64,000 nt of DNA from SAR116 cluster bacterium AG-426-B08 (GCA_003213175.1 QCNN01000001.1:89443-153442); one strand, 5' to 3'. Shown: positions 1 through 7,188, numbered from the stretch's first letter. Notes: a model not told the origin generated them from the sequence alone. Translations and numbers: made by a program.

Positions 1-328
1 TTTCACAGAATTAAATACCAAGATAACTTTACCTAAGATAATTTCTCAATGTACAAGTAATTGGGCTCAGTTTACAATTATTTTACCTAATTCTATAAAT
101 AGAGAGGCGCTTAGAGAAAAATTGTCTAAGAAACAAATTCCAACTGCTATTTATTATCCTATTCCACTACATAAACAAAAACCTTATAAAAATTTTCCAG
201 TAAGTGTTGATGGTCTTAAAAATACAGAGTACTTGTGTAAAAATGTTATTTCATTACCAATGCATCCTTATCTAACATTTAAAGAAATAACTTTTATTTG
301 TAAAAATATTCATCAATTAATAAATTAA
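1..328 (+). CDS. DegT/DnrJ/EryC1/StrS family PLP-dependent sugar aminotransferase, C-terminal fragment (partial)
   Basis: The reading frame is open from base 2 at the window edge to a stop at 326-328, so only about the last 108 residues are seen. They carry the C-terminal hallmarks of the DegT/DnrJ/EryC1/StrS family: a SNWAQFTIILP strand, then IPTAIYYPIPLHKQ, then SLPMHPYL close to the end. Members transfer an amino group to a keto-sugar nucleotide during surface polysaccharide synthesis. The active-site lysine lies upstream and is not visible. The following tRNA has its own promoter, so this gene probably ends its transcription unit. The family is secure; the exact sugar substrate cannot be told. 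Confidence 0.85.
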   Translation, partial: FTELNTKITLPKIISQCTSNWAQFTIILPNSINREALREKLSKKQIPTAIYYPIPLHKQKPYKNFPVSVDGLKNTEYLCKNVISLPMHPYLTFKEITFICKNIHQLIN

Positions 329-345
329 ACACTTCAATAATTTAC

Positions 346-374
346 TTGATAGGAATTGATTTAACATTTATAAC
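346..374 (+). promoter_or_regulatory. sigma70-type promoter of tRNA-Gly
   Basis: TTGATA at 346-351 and TATAAC at 369-374 are separated by exactly 17 bases. Each matches the vegetative sigma consensus at five of six positions. The -10 box ends 9 bases before the mature tRNA 5' end, as expected for a tRNA promoter. In an AT-rich genome such matches arise by chance, but spacing and location fit. Confidence 0.6.
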
Positions 375-383
375 GACAATTAT

Positions 384-458
384 GCGGGCGTAGCTCAGGG
401 GTAGAGCACAACCTTGCCAAGGTTGGGGTCGAGGGTTCAAATCCCTTCGCCCGCTCCA
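384..458 (+). tRNA. tRNA-Gly(GCC)
   Basis: A complete cloverleaf: acceptor stem gcgggcg (384-390) pairs with cgcccgc (448-454), the anticodon loop cttgccaag carries GCC, and the T-arm has ggttcaaatcc. The discriminator is T455, usual for bacterial tRNA-Gly, and CCA is encoded (456-458). Its 3' half, from base 419, is repeated at 3030-3069, marking it as the integration target of the element to its right. This copy is the functional one. Confidence 0.97.
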
Positions 459-488
459 AATTTTCTTCGACAACTTCTCCAAAATTAC
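419..488 (+). repeat. Left attachment-site repeat (attL-like)
   Basis: Seventy bases spanning the tRNA-Gly anticodon 3' side, T-arm, acceptor, CCA and 30 bases downstream. They recur at 3030-3099 with two differences (452 c versus 3063 a; 460 a versus 3071 t). The outer edge falls in the anticodon stem, a common crossover zone for tRNA-targeting integrases. Confidence 0.8.
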
Positions 489-527
489 TGTATTTCCACC
501 CTTTTTAAAAGTTTGTACTTCTGAAGG

Positions 528-548
528 GTAGACAAAAGGGTAGACAAA
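528..548 (+). repeat. Paired GTAGACAAA direct repeat, copy 1 (possible integrase arm site)
   Basis: GTAGACAAA occurs at 528-536 and 540-548, start to start 12 bases. The same pair with the same 12-base pitch recurs at 1252-1272 (GTAAACAAA) and 2908-2928. Similarity with the second copy continues into TTTAAGGG. Short paired direct repeats near att cores resemble arm-type binding sites of tyrosine integrases; that role is inferred. Confidence 0.6.
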
Positions 549-603
549 TTTAAGGGGTCAATTTTGAGTTTTCTTTTTTGAACCAATCTTTAACAAAATT
601 AAC

Positions 604-1062
604 TTATCCAGCTGATAACATTCTTCTCAAAAGTTTATTTCTTTGATTTATAATATTATTAATTTTTTTAGAGTTTACTTTAATAGTATCAGCATTTTTC
701 ATAACCAAGATGCTTAACATACGATAACATTTTATAACTTCTTCAAATATTGTTTCGTCAAAAGTTTGGGTATTTGCAGCATTAATAATTTTGTCAGTAT
801 TTGAGGCAAGTATTTTATCGGCAATTGCCATATCATCCTTACTATAATTATTTGCAAAAACTTCACTAACGTAAGCAGTAATTCCTAGTTTAATACCTTC
901 ATCAAAACCTTTTTGATCACCCAAGCTAAAGTCAACCGATGCATTCCCAATTACAACTCCTGAACATGCTGATACATTATCTAACTGATTAGCAAAAACA
1001 ATTTTTGAAGTAAAAATAAAATTTAGAATTAAAAAAAATAAGAATTTATAAAATTTTTTCAT
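604..1062 (-). CDS. Secreted protein of unknown function (element cargo)
   Basis: A 152-residue product that begins with a basic N-terminus and a hydrophobic stretch (residues 4-24) ending near VFANQ, a likely signal peptide. The mature part is mainly helical by composition, with two cysteines (in SACSG and IKCYRML) that could form a disulphide in the periplasm. I recognise no family. It lies alone on the minus strand inside the tRNA-Gly element, opposite to the Sel1 and MORN_2 genes, and just downstream of the first paired GTAGACAAA repeat. It could be cargo of the element or a host gene caught in it. Coding status is supported by the signal peptide and the intact length. Confidence 0.6.
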   Translation of the reverse strand: MKKFYKFLFFLILNFIFTSKIVFANQLDNVSACSGVVIGNASVDFSLGDQKGFDEGIKLGITAYVSEVFANNYSKDDMAIADKILASNTDKIINAANTQTFDETIFEEVIKCYRMLSILVMKNADTIKVNSKKINNIINQRNKLLRRMLSAG

Positions 1063-1203
1063 ACAAGACTCTGGTTAATTAATTTGTCATTTAAAAATTT
1101 AAAATTTATTTAACTTATTTATCAAATAAATATTAAGCTTGATAGTTATATAAGTTTCTATTAAATATAAGATGCTCTCTACTTTGAATGTCGTTGCCAG
1201 AAT

Positions 1204-1272
1204 TACCCCCGGCGGCCCTTGCAAGGGCAAGTTATTAAACATCATTTTCAGGTAAACAAAATAGTAAACAAA
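1204..1272 (+). repeat. 69-bp direct repeat, left copy, bounding the Sel1/MORN_2 unit
   Basis: This block recurs at 2860-2928 with a constant offset of 1656. The first 29 bases (tacccccggcgg to caagt) differ at one position; the rest aligns without gaps and ends in the paired GTARACAAA motif (here GTAAACAAA at 1252-1260 and 1264-1272). It contains a perfect 14-base palindrome GCCCTTGCAAGGGC at 1215-1228. The 290-base stretch 1063-1353 holds this repeat and no gene that I can support. Confidence 0.75.
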
Positions 1273-1353
1273 TTTAAGGGAAAATACCTTCACCAGAAAC
1301 GAGATGAATTCCTTTTTCTTTTTTTAATTCAAAACCCTGTTAAAATAGCTTCT

Positions 1354-2100
1354 ATGAGAAAAATGTTTGCAACCCTTTTTGTCGCCATTTCTATATTTTT
1401 TGGAAGTTTGAATGGTGTCTTTGGTGATAATAATTATCAGAAAGGTTTGGATGCTTATGAAATAGGTCATTTCCATACTGCAATTTCTTATTTTAGACCT
1501 CTTGCCGAACAAGGAAATGTAAATGCTCAAGTTTATCTAGGTATCATGTATGAAAAAGGGCAAGGGGTTCCACAAGATATGAAATTGGCATTTGAATGGT
1601 TTGCCGCTGCAGCCTTAAAAGGACATCCAGTTGCTCAAACCGAATTGGGTGCCTTTTATGGTCAAGGGACGGTTGTGCCGGGTGTCCCAAAAGATTTTAA
1701 ATTGGCATATAAATGGTATGCCAAAGCAGCCGAACAGGGGTTTGCAAAGGCTCAATTCCTTTTGGGTAATTCGTATTTAACAGGACAAGGTGTGCCAAAA
1801 GATTTTAAATTGGCATTTGAATGGTTTGCCAAATCTGCCGAACAGGGATTTGGAACTGCTCAAACATTTTTAGGCTTAATGTATGGTCGAGGAAAAGGCA
1901 TACCACAAGATTATATCAAAGGATATATGTGGATTAATTTATCAATCACACAATTTAAGAATACTACCTACAAAACAAAAATTAAAAATGTAGCTAACAG
2001 AGCTATTAATAATTTTGAGAAAAAGATGACCCCTGAGCAAATAGCCAAAGCACAAGAACTGGCTACACAATGTTATGCCAAAAAATTCAAAGGCTGTTAG
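1354..2100 (+). CDS. Secreted Sel1-repeat (TPR-like) protein
   Basis: The product is 248 residues when started at the ATG at 1354. That start gives a proper signal peptide (MRKMFATLFVAISIFFGSLNGVFG) and is preferred to upstream in-frame codons, which would add a non-secretory leader. Residues 26-200 form about five Sel1-like repeats of 36-40 residues with the typical A-x-x-x-L-G-x-x-Y-x-x-G-x-G-V-P-x-D signature (for example at 60-75, 97-114, 136-150, 171-186). Sel1 repeats make helical solenoids that bind proteins, often in envelope or host-interaction roles. It is followed 56 bases later by a MORN_2 protein, both inside the repeat-bounded 1.66-kb unit. Partner and function are unknown. Confidence 0.88.
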   Translation: MRKMFATLFVAISIFFGSLNGVFGDNNYQKGLDAYEIGHFHTAISYFRPLAEQGNVNAQVYLGIMYEKGQGVPQDMKLAFEWFAAAALKGHPVAQTELGAFYGQGTVVPGVPKDFKLAYKWYAKAAEQGFAKAQFLLGNSYLTGQGVPKDFKLAFEWFAKSAEQGFGTAQTFLGLMYGRGKGIPQDYIKGYMWINLSITQFKNTTYKTKIKNVANRAINNFEKKMTPEQIAKAQELATQCYAKKFKGC

Positions 2101-2156
2101 ATCAGTTTAAAATCGACAGACTATATTTTTCATCCTTTCTTGATTATAATGCAAAT

Positions 2157-2783
2157 ATGAAAAATCTTTTCTTAATCATTGTAGCTTTTCTATTCTGCTC
2201 CCTATCTTCAATCGCTTTGAGTGAAACAATGGATGATTTAGTCATATGGAATGGACTGTATTATAAGAAATTTACCGACACCCCTTTTAACGGAAATGTT
2301 GAAGGCAAAGAGCAAGGCGCAATTAAAAAAGGTAAGAAGCATGGGAAATGGAATTCTTACTATGATAGTGGACAATTAGCGAATAAATCTCATTACAAAA
2401 ACGGTAAGCTGGAAGGGAAATGGGTTTCTTACCATAAGAATGGACAATTATGGGCTAAAGGTCAGCACAAAAACAGTAAACGGGATGGGGAATGGTTTTA
2501 TTATCATCACAACGGAAAATTATCTGGGCACAGTCAATTCAAAAACACCAAGGGGCATGGGACATGGACAAGCTATCATGAAAATGGACAATTAGCGCGT
2601 AAATTTCATTACAAAAACGGCAAGCTGGAAAGGGAAGATATTACTTACTATGATAATGGAAAATTAAAGTCTAAATCTCATTACAAAAATGGCGAATTGG
2701 ATGGTGAATGGACTCAGTACAATAAAAATGGAAAATTATGGAATAAAAACCATTACAAAAATGGTAAAAAAATAAACAAGTAA
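2157..2783 (+). CDS. Secreted MORN_2 (YwqK-like) repeat protein
   Basis: Started at the ATG at 2157 the product has 208 residues with a signal peptide (MKNLFLIIVAFLFCSLSSIA). The remainder is about seven tandem repeats of 22-24 residues, each of the form NGQL-x-x-K-x-x-Y-KNGK-x-x-G-x-W-x-x-Y, from about residue 58 to the end. This is the MORN_2 pattern found in proteins labelled toxin-antitoxin system YwqK antitoxin; that label is historic and no toxin partner is seen here. Repeats of this kind form beta-sheet solenoids in envelope proteins. It sits just after the Sel1 gene and before the right repeat of the unit, so the two are probably co-transcribed cargo. Confidence 0.88.
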   Translation: MKNLFLIIVAFLFCSLSSIALSETMDDLVIWNGLYYKKFTDTPFNGNVEGKEQGAIKKGKKHGKWNSYYDSGQLANKSHYKNGKLEGKWVSYHKNGQLWAKGQHKNSKRDGEWFYYHHNGKLSGHSQFKNTKGHGTWTSYHENGQLARKFHYKNGKLEREDITYYDNGKLKSKSHYKNGELDGEWTQYNKNGKLWNKNHYKNGKKINK

Positions 2784-2859
2784 ACAGCCAAATAAGAGTT
2801 ACTCATACAACTAATGGGCCTTCCCAAAACGCTCTCCCCTCTGCCTGCAGATACGGGGA

Positions 2860-2928
2860 TACCCCCGGCGGCCCTTGCAGGGGCAAGTCACTAAAAATGA
2901 TTTTACGGTAGACAAAGCCGTAGACAAA
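2860..2928 (+). repeat. 69-bp direct repeat, right copy, bounding the Sel1/MORN_2 unit
   Basis: Collinear with 1204-1272. The palindrome is degraded by one base here (gcccttgcaggggc at 2871-2884). It ends in the third GTAGACAAA pair (2908-2916 and 2920-2928). It lies 77 bases after the MORN_2 stop. Confidence 0.75.
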
Positions 2929-3029
2929 TCATGAGCCTGTTGACACAAATTACAGCTACTTTAAACTAATCATCAAAAGGCTGGACAGGCGGAGAAGCAG
3001 TCAGAGGCTTAAATACACGAGTTTCAACA

Positions 3030-3099
3030 AAGGTTGGGGTCGAGGGTTCAAATCCCTTCGCCAGCTCCAATTTTTCTTCGACAACTTCTCCAAAATTAC
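3030..3099 (+). repeat. Right attachment-site repeat (attR-like), truncated tRNA-Gly copy
   Basis: Matches 419-488 at 68 of 70 positions. It contains only the tRNA 3' half: the 5' acceptor strand, D-arm and anticodon are absent, and one acceptor base is changed (cgccagc), so it cannot be a tRNA gene. The 329-base gap 2784-3112 is filled by the 69-bp repeat, a unique stretch (2929-3029) and this site; no gene is seen in it. Confidence 0.8.
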
Positions 3100-3112
3100 C
3101 TTATTGGAAATA

Positions 3113-4276
3113 TTAACTTAGGACTCTCATTTGTTTCATAGCACCAATGAATTCATCTATCAGACTTTCTGGTAAATCTTGAAAATTATTATTTAATTTC
3201 TTAATACTAATATTTTTTTCAGCAAAAGAATAACTTGTCAATTCTTCAAACTTTTTAGGAACTGGCACAGAGTTTTTTCCATTTGAAATAATTAATTGTC
3301 CATTTTGATTAGAGAGTTTTATTGAAGCCGGTATAGTATATTGAACACCAGCTTCAACAATAGATCCTAGCTCATAGTCAACGAAATCGTATGGAAACTC
3401 CTTATAATAATTCAATAGTGGTGTTAAAAGAGTTTTATCATTTAGAATTTTATCAATTTCTTTTATAATATTTTTGTTTATGGCATGTATATCAGAGGTT
3501 GATTTTACGTTTTTAACATCTGACCTTAGATATGGATTAATGACTAGTTTATTCCATATAAACTGCATCATATCAATGGGCTTCATATAATTTATACCAA
3601 AAGCAATATGAATAGCACCATTTTTAGAAGCTAGGGCATCGTGATACTGACCTCTTGGCAAATAAAGGAGATCTCCTGGTTTTAAAAGAACTTGTTCTTT
3701 AATTTTACCAGCTTTTTCTATTCTCTCCTCCAAAGGTAATTTGAAAATTGGATGATTGATAGGATTATCTTCAAAATTTTCATAAATATTCCAAACTTTT
3801 TCACCATGGCAGTGAAGAGCAAAAACATCATGTGTGTCATAATGTGGACCAAAAGCCTGATGGCTTTGCATTGAAAAATATAAGTTTGCTTGGCATTTAC
3901 CCCATGTAATTTTTTGCAACTCAGATGCCACATCTTTTACATTTTTTAAGACATATATAATATCATCTAAAACAAGTGATGCCCCCTTTCTTATATAATC
4001 TTGAACTTTATTTGGATCAGGGCAATTTTTTGAAAATCCCATCTTGTGTCCATCAGTTACAAATTCATTAAATCCAATAGCCTTTCTATCTAATACCATT
4101 TTGAAATTTTGATTATTCCATAAGCCAGGCATAGAAAGTATTTTATTAAGTATTTCTAAATTCATAACCTTTGCAAAACCTTCAAAGTCTGTTTTCAGAT
4201 GATGATAATTTTTATTTTTATTAGCATCAGATAAGATCTGAATCTCACTATCAGAAAAAAATTTAAAATTTTTCAA
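3113..4276 (-). CDS. JmjC/cupin-type 2-oxoglutarate-Fe(II) oxygenase (Cupin_4 family)
   Basis: A 387-residue protein with the cupin_4/JmjC iron-binding signature: the HxD pair is H145-Y-D147 in FGPHYDTHDVF, followed by GEKVW, and the distal histidine is H212 in LLYLPRGQYHD. Bacterial members include ribosomal-protein arginine hydroxylases of the YcfD/RoxA type (about 370 residues), and the length here fits a catalytic domain plus a C-terminal dimerisation or winged-helix part. A ribosomal target is possible but not shown. It is the first gene outside the tRNA-Gly element, on the minus strand, ending 14 bases from the attR-like repeat. It has no operon partner. Confidence 0.8.
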   Translation of the reverse strand: MKNFKFFSDSEIQILSDANKNKNYHHLKTDFEGFAKVMNLEILNKILSMPGLWNNQNFKMVLDRKAIGFNEFVTDGHKMGFSKNCPDPNKVQDYIRKGASLVLDDIIYVLKNVKDVASELQKITWGKCQANLYFSMQSHQAFGPHYDTHDVFALHCHGEKVWNIYENFEDNPINHPIFKLPLEERIEKAGKIKEQVLLKPGDLLYLPRGQYHDALASKNGAIHIAFGINYMKPIDMMQFIWNKLVINPYLRSDVKNVKSTSDIHAINKNIIKEIDKILNDKTLLTPLLNYYKEFPYDFVDYELGSIVEAGVQYTIPASIKLSNQNGQLIISNGKNSVPVPKKFEELTSYSFAEKNISIKKLNNNFQDLPESLIDEFIGAMKQMRVLS

Positions 4277-4394
4277 ATCTTACTCTCCTTAATTTACGAA
4301 ATGAGAATAGACTCATTTTTTATTATATTAATATAAACTATCTTATAACTTTTACGTAAATATGTATATAATTGAAGTAAACTAAGGTCTAAAT

Positions 4395-4877
4395 ATGAAA
4401 TTTTTTGCATTTATTTTTTTTATTTTTATTAATAACACATTTGCTTCTGCTGAAACATTAAATGGCACATATATAATATGTGAAAGAACGGATGATTTCA
4501 TTATTAAGGAAAAAGACAAAGTTGATGAAAATTATATCTTTTTATTTATGAAATATGCTAATTACGAGCATAAAAAAATATTTAAAAATGATAAAAATTC
4601 TTTAATAAATTTTTCTTTTAAATTATTTAATACCGGACAGTATGAATTCAGAGAAAATACATTATTTCTAAATGACTCACTTAAATTTCGAGAAAAATCA
4701 TACAAAAGGCATTTAGATAGAAATACCATGATATTAAAATCAAAATATAGAGAAAAGGTTATGTTTGAACATTTTTGTGAAGTTACTGATTTAATTAAAT
4801 TTAGAATTAAATATACAGAAATTATAAATAATTTAAAAAAGTTTTGGAAAAATAAGTATAAAGATAATAAAATCTAA
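4395..4877 (+). CDS. Secreted protein of unknown function
   Basis: A 160-residue product with a signal peptide (MKFFAFIFFIFINNTFASA, cleavage near ASA-ET). The mature protein starts LNGTYIICERTDDF and is rich in Lys, Phe and Asn, with two cysteines (ICE and HFCEVT). I recognise no family. It ends six bases before the D-glutamate cyclase-like gene on the same strand and may be transcribed with it, but its extracytoplasmic location argues against a direct role in that reaction. Confidence 0.6.
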   Translation: MKFFAFIFFIFINNTFASAETLNGTYIICERTDDFIIKEKDKVDENYIFLFMKYANYEHKKIFKNDKNSLINFSFKLFNTGQYEFRENTLFLNDSLKFREKSYKRHLDRNTMILKSKYREKVMFEHFCEVTDLIKFRIKYTEIINNLKKFWKNKYKDNKI

Positions 4878-4883
4878 ACCACT

Positions 4884-5693
4884 ATGGAAATAATTAACTT
4901 TGATAAAGCTAAAAATCTTAACTCATCAGAAATAAGAGATTATATTCGAAAAGAATTGTATGCTGGACATACTGCAGGATTAGCTAAAAATAAGCTTCAA
5001 ACGAATATTGTTGTATTGCCAAATCAATTCTCTGATCATTTTTTAAATTTTTGTCACCTCAATAAGAAGGCATGTCCATTAGTTGACAAGACAAAAGTTG
5101 GTGATCCTTTTTTTCATAATCTTGGAAGAGATATAGATGTAAGATTGGATGTTCCAAGATATAACATCTATAAGAATGGAAAATTATTAAATACTACAAA
5201 GAATATTAAAGATTATTGGGAAGATACTTTTGTAGCATTTGCTATTGGATGCTCTTTTACTTTCGAACACGAACTCTTAAGAAACAATCTTGAATTAGAC
5301 CATATCAAAAATAATAAGATAGTTCCAATGTACAAAACAAATATTAAAAATAAACGAAGTGGAGTTTTTGCCAGTAAAATGGTTACCTCTATGAGAATCT
5401 TTAAAAAAAGTGAAGCTAAAAAAGTAATCACAATCTCGAAAAAATACTCTCAAGCTCATGGCGAACCCGTCCATGTTGGAAGCCCGGAGAGGATTGGAAT
5501 TAATAATATATTAAAACCTAATTGGGGAGATCCTCCTAGAGTCAAAAAGTCGGATGAAGATTATTATTTCTGGGCTTGTGGAGTTACCCCACAAAATGCT
5601 GTCATGGAAGCAAAATTGCCATTCTGTATTACTCACACACCTGGTCATATGTTAATAACTGATACCACTGAAAATAAAATACTTTTAACTTAA
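4884..5693 (+). CDS. D-glutamate cyclase family protein (DUF1445/UPF0317, YcsI-like putative hydro-lyase)
   Basis: The 269 residues match the DUF1445 family along their length: AGHTAGLAKNKLQTNIVVLP near the N-terminus, KKACPLVD, DIDVRLDVPRYNIYKNGKL, VAFAIGCSFTFEHELL, VPMYKTNI, HGEPVHVGSPERIGI, WACGVTPQNAV and ITHTPGHMLITD. Family length (about 260-270) is matched and no motif is missing. The mammalian mitochondrial homologue converts D-glutamate to 5-oxo-D-proline; the bacterial role is less clear and may be D-glutamate turnover. It is probably cytoplasmic. It has no recognisable peptidoglycan or oxoprolinase gene next to it, so context does not help. Confidence 0.88.
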   Translation: MEIINFDKAKNLNSSEIRDYIRKELYAGHTAGLAKNKLQTNIVVLPNQFSDHFLNFCHLNKKACPLVDKTKVGDPFFHNLGRDIDVRLDVPRYNIYKNGKLLNTTKNIKDYWEDTFVAFAIGCSFTFEHELLRNNLELDHIKNNKIVPMYKTNIKNKRSGVFASKMVTSMRIFKKSEAKKVITISKKYSQAHGEPVHVGSPERIGINNILKPNWGDPPRVKKSDEDYYFWACGVTPQNAVMEAKLPFCITHTPGHMLITDTTENKILLT

Positions 5694-5728
5694 GTATTAT
5701 CTCTAAATTTAATGTTTCATGTCAAATA

Positions 5729-6382
5729 ATGATGATGTCTCTTTTAGAAAAATTAAACTTTTGCATTATTGAAAATAGAATAAAGAGAACATACTCAAAT
5801 AGGTTTAAAACATTTGGAGCAACAGCAAAAGGTGTCTTCTGGAAAAATAATTTTACTCAAGATTTAAGGCTAGATCTTATAATAAATGCCATTGATAGTT
5901 ATAAAGTAAAATATAATCCAGTCATTTGCGATATTGGTTGTGGTTACGGAAGATTATATAAAAAATTACAATCACAATTATTATGGGAAAATTTTCATTA
6001 TTTTGGATTAGACATCAACGAACAGTTTATTAATTACTGCAAATCAAATTTCTCTGCTAAAAATGCAATCTTTTTAAACAAGTCATCAGCTAAAAGTTTT
6101 TCAGACTTTACAGTTATGTCAGGAACTTTCAATTTATGTACATTCGACAATATAATTGTATGGGAAAGTTATCTGTGTGCTAACCTGAAATTAAATTGGA
6201 AATACACAAAAAAGGCCATGATTTTTAATTTATTACATAAAAATAAAAAGCAAATTTTAAATGGTCTTTATTATTCCGATAAACATTGGATCAAAAAATT
6301 TTGTGAAATCAATTTTGGTCAAACTGATATAATTAAATCTACTATGTTACCTGAAGATATACTTGTAAAAGTAAGTCGCTAA
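5729..6382 (+). CDS. Class I SAM-dependent methyltransferase, substrate unknown
   Basis: A product of about 217 residues with a Rossmann-fold SAM-binding region: motif I VICDIGCGYGRLYKKL, followed by motif II FHYFGLDINEQFINYC. The C-terminal half is less typical and gives no substrate. Three ATG codons in a row (5729, 5732, 5735) make the exact start uncertain by up to two residues. It ends overlapping the convergent hydrolase gene by four bases. Small-molecule or lipid methylation is as likely as any other role. Confidence 0.75.
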   Translation: MMMSLLEKLNFCIIENRIKRTYSNRFKTFGATAKGVFWKNNFTQDLRLDLIINAIDSYKVKYNPVICDIGCGYGRLYKKLQSQLLWENFHYFGLDINEQFINYCKSNFSAKNAIFLNKSSAKSFSDFTVMSGTFNLCTFDNIIVWESYLCANLKLNWKYTKKAMIFNLLHKNKKQILNGLYYSDKHWIKKFCEINFGQTDIIKSTMLPEDILVKVSR

Positions 6383-7188
6383 TTAATTTTTTTTACAAAA
6401 TTAATTAAATATTCTGAAAATAATAGTGGGTTTTCTAAAGGTATTAGATGTCCACAATCTTCAATCTCAACTCTTTTACAATTTGGAATTTGATTAGATA
6501 ATTCATCTATATCTTCAGGAATTCTAAAAACTCGATCATAATGTCCTGTCATTACGAGAACAGGCAAATCCAAGCCACCCCAATTAAAATCCCAACTTGC
6601 ATTTAAGGAACCTTTCATTAGTTTAAATACTCCATCATTTTCATTAAAAGGAATATAGTTTTCAGGATTAAGAGCATTCTTTTCCATTTTTTCTAAAAAT
6701 AATGGAGAGGCAATCACTGGCATATTCATATCCATTAACAAAGCTGAACCTCCAACACGTGCAGCATTTACCATAGTTTTATTTATCCATGTTAATCTGG
6801 AACTCTGCTTTCTTAAAGTATTAACTAAAACAAGTCCTAGAGCATTTATACCCTTCTCAATTGCAAGAGAAGCATATAAACCTCCAATAGATAAACCTAC
6901 CAAAATAAACTTTTTAGGATTAAGATGTTCAATTAATTTAATCAGATCGGAAACTATAAGTTCAGTATCAAGAACAAGATCCTTCTCAAATTTACTTTTA
7001 TCTTGGCCTCTAAAATTATATGCAATGTAACCATAACCTTGTTTTGCAATTTGGAGGCCTATATCTCCATTCCAAGCAGTTGTGTTGCCAGTCAATGCGT
7101 TGACAAAAATAAAAGTAGATTTATCGTTTTCTGGCTTGACATATTCGTAATAAATTTGATTATCCTCGTCTAATTTTAAATAAGTCAT
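6379..7188 (-). CDS. Alpha/beta hydrolase
   Basis: A 269-residue alpha/beta hydrolase fold protein. The nucleophile elbow is LVGLSIGGL with Ser100; the acid is likely the Asp in MTGHYDRVF and the catalytic His that in EDCGHLIPLENP. The oxyanion region FVNALTGNTTAWN is near residues 28-40. No signal peptide is present, so it is cytoplasmic. Its start overlaps the stop of the upstream membrane-anchored gene by four bases (ATGA), a sign of translational coupling. Substrate is not deducible; esterases, lactonases and haloperoxidase-like enzymes share this pattern. Confidence 0.85.
   Translation of the reverse strand: MTYLKLDEDNQIYYEYVKPENDKSTFIFVNALTGNTTAWNGDIGLQIAKQGYGYIAYNFRGQDKSKFEKDLVLDTELIVSDLIKLIEHLNPKKFILVGLSIGGLYASLAIEKGINALGLVLVNTLRKQSSRLTWINKTMVNAARVGGSALLMDMNMPVIASPLFLEKMEKNALNPENYIPFNENDGVFKLMKGSLNASWDFNWGGLDLPVLVMTGHYDRVFRIPEDIDELSNQIPNCKRVEIEDCGHLIPLENPLLFSEYLINFVKKIN

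Larger units (their letters stand above)
419..3099. mobile_element. Small integrase-less element integrated at the 3' end of tRNA-Gly
   Basis: The element lies between two 70-base direct repeats (419-488 and 3030-3099; 68 of 70 identical) that contain the 3' half of tRNA-Gly plus 30 bases beyond it. This is the classic footprint of tyrosine-recombinase integration at a tRNA 3' end, with the intact tRNA at the left and a truncated copy at the right. The element is about 2.6 kb. It carries three predicted secreted-protein genes (604-1062 minus, 1354-2100 plus, 2157-2783 plus) and internal repeats, including three paired GTARACAAA motifs. No recombinase gene is present, so it is either a remnant or a satellite moved in trans. 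GC-rich patches (cccccggcggccc) stand out from the AT-rich host. Confidence 0.75.

Noticed and set aside
2330..2780. Tandem DNA repeats that could suggest a CRISPR array
   Set aside because: The periodicity is that of the protein repeats in the MORN_2 gene, in frame, with no spacer of constant length and no cas gene nearby.
2157..2783. Toxin-antitoxin module based on YwqK antitoxin-like similarity
   Set aside because: The protein has a signal peptide and only MORN_2 repeats; no toxin gene partners it. The family label is misleading.
1204..2928. Integron gene cassette with attC sites
   Set aside because: The 69-bp repeats lack recognisable attC core sites (RYYYAAC/GTTRRRY) in the right arrangement and no integron integrase is present.
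3030..3069. A second tRNA-Gly gene
   Set aside because: Only the 3' half is present; D-arm, anticodon and 5' acceptor strand are missing and one acceptor base is changed. It is an att-type repeat.
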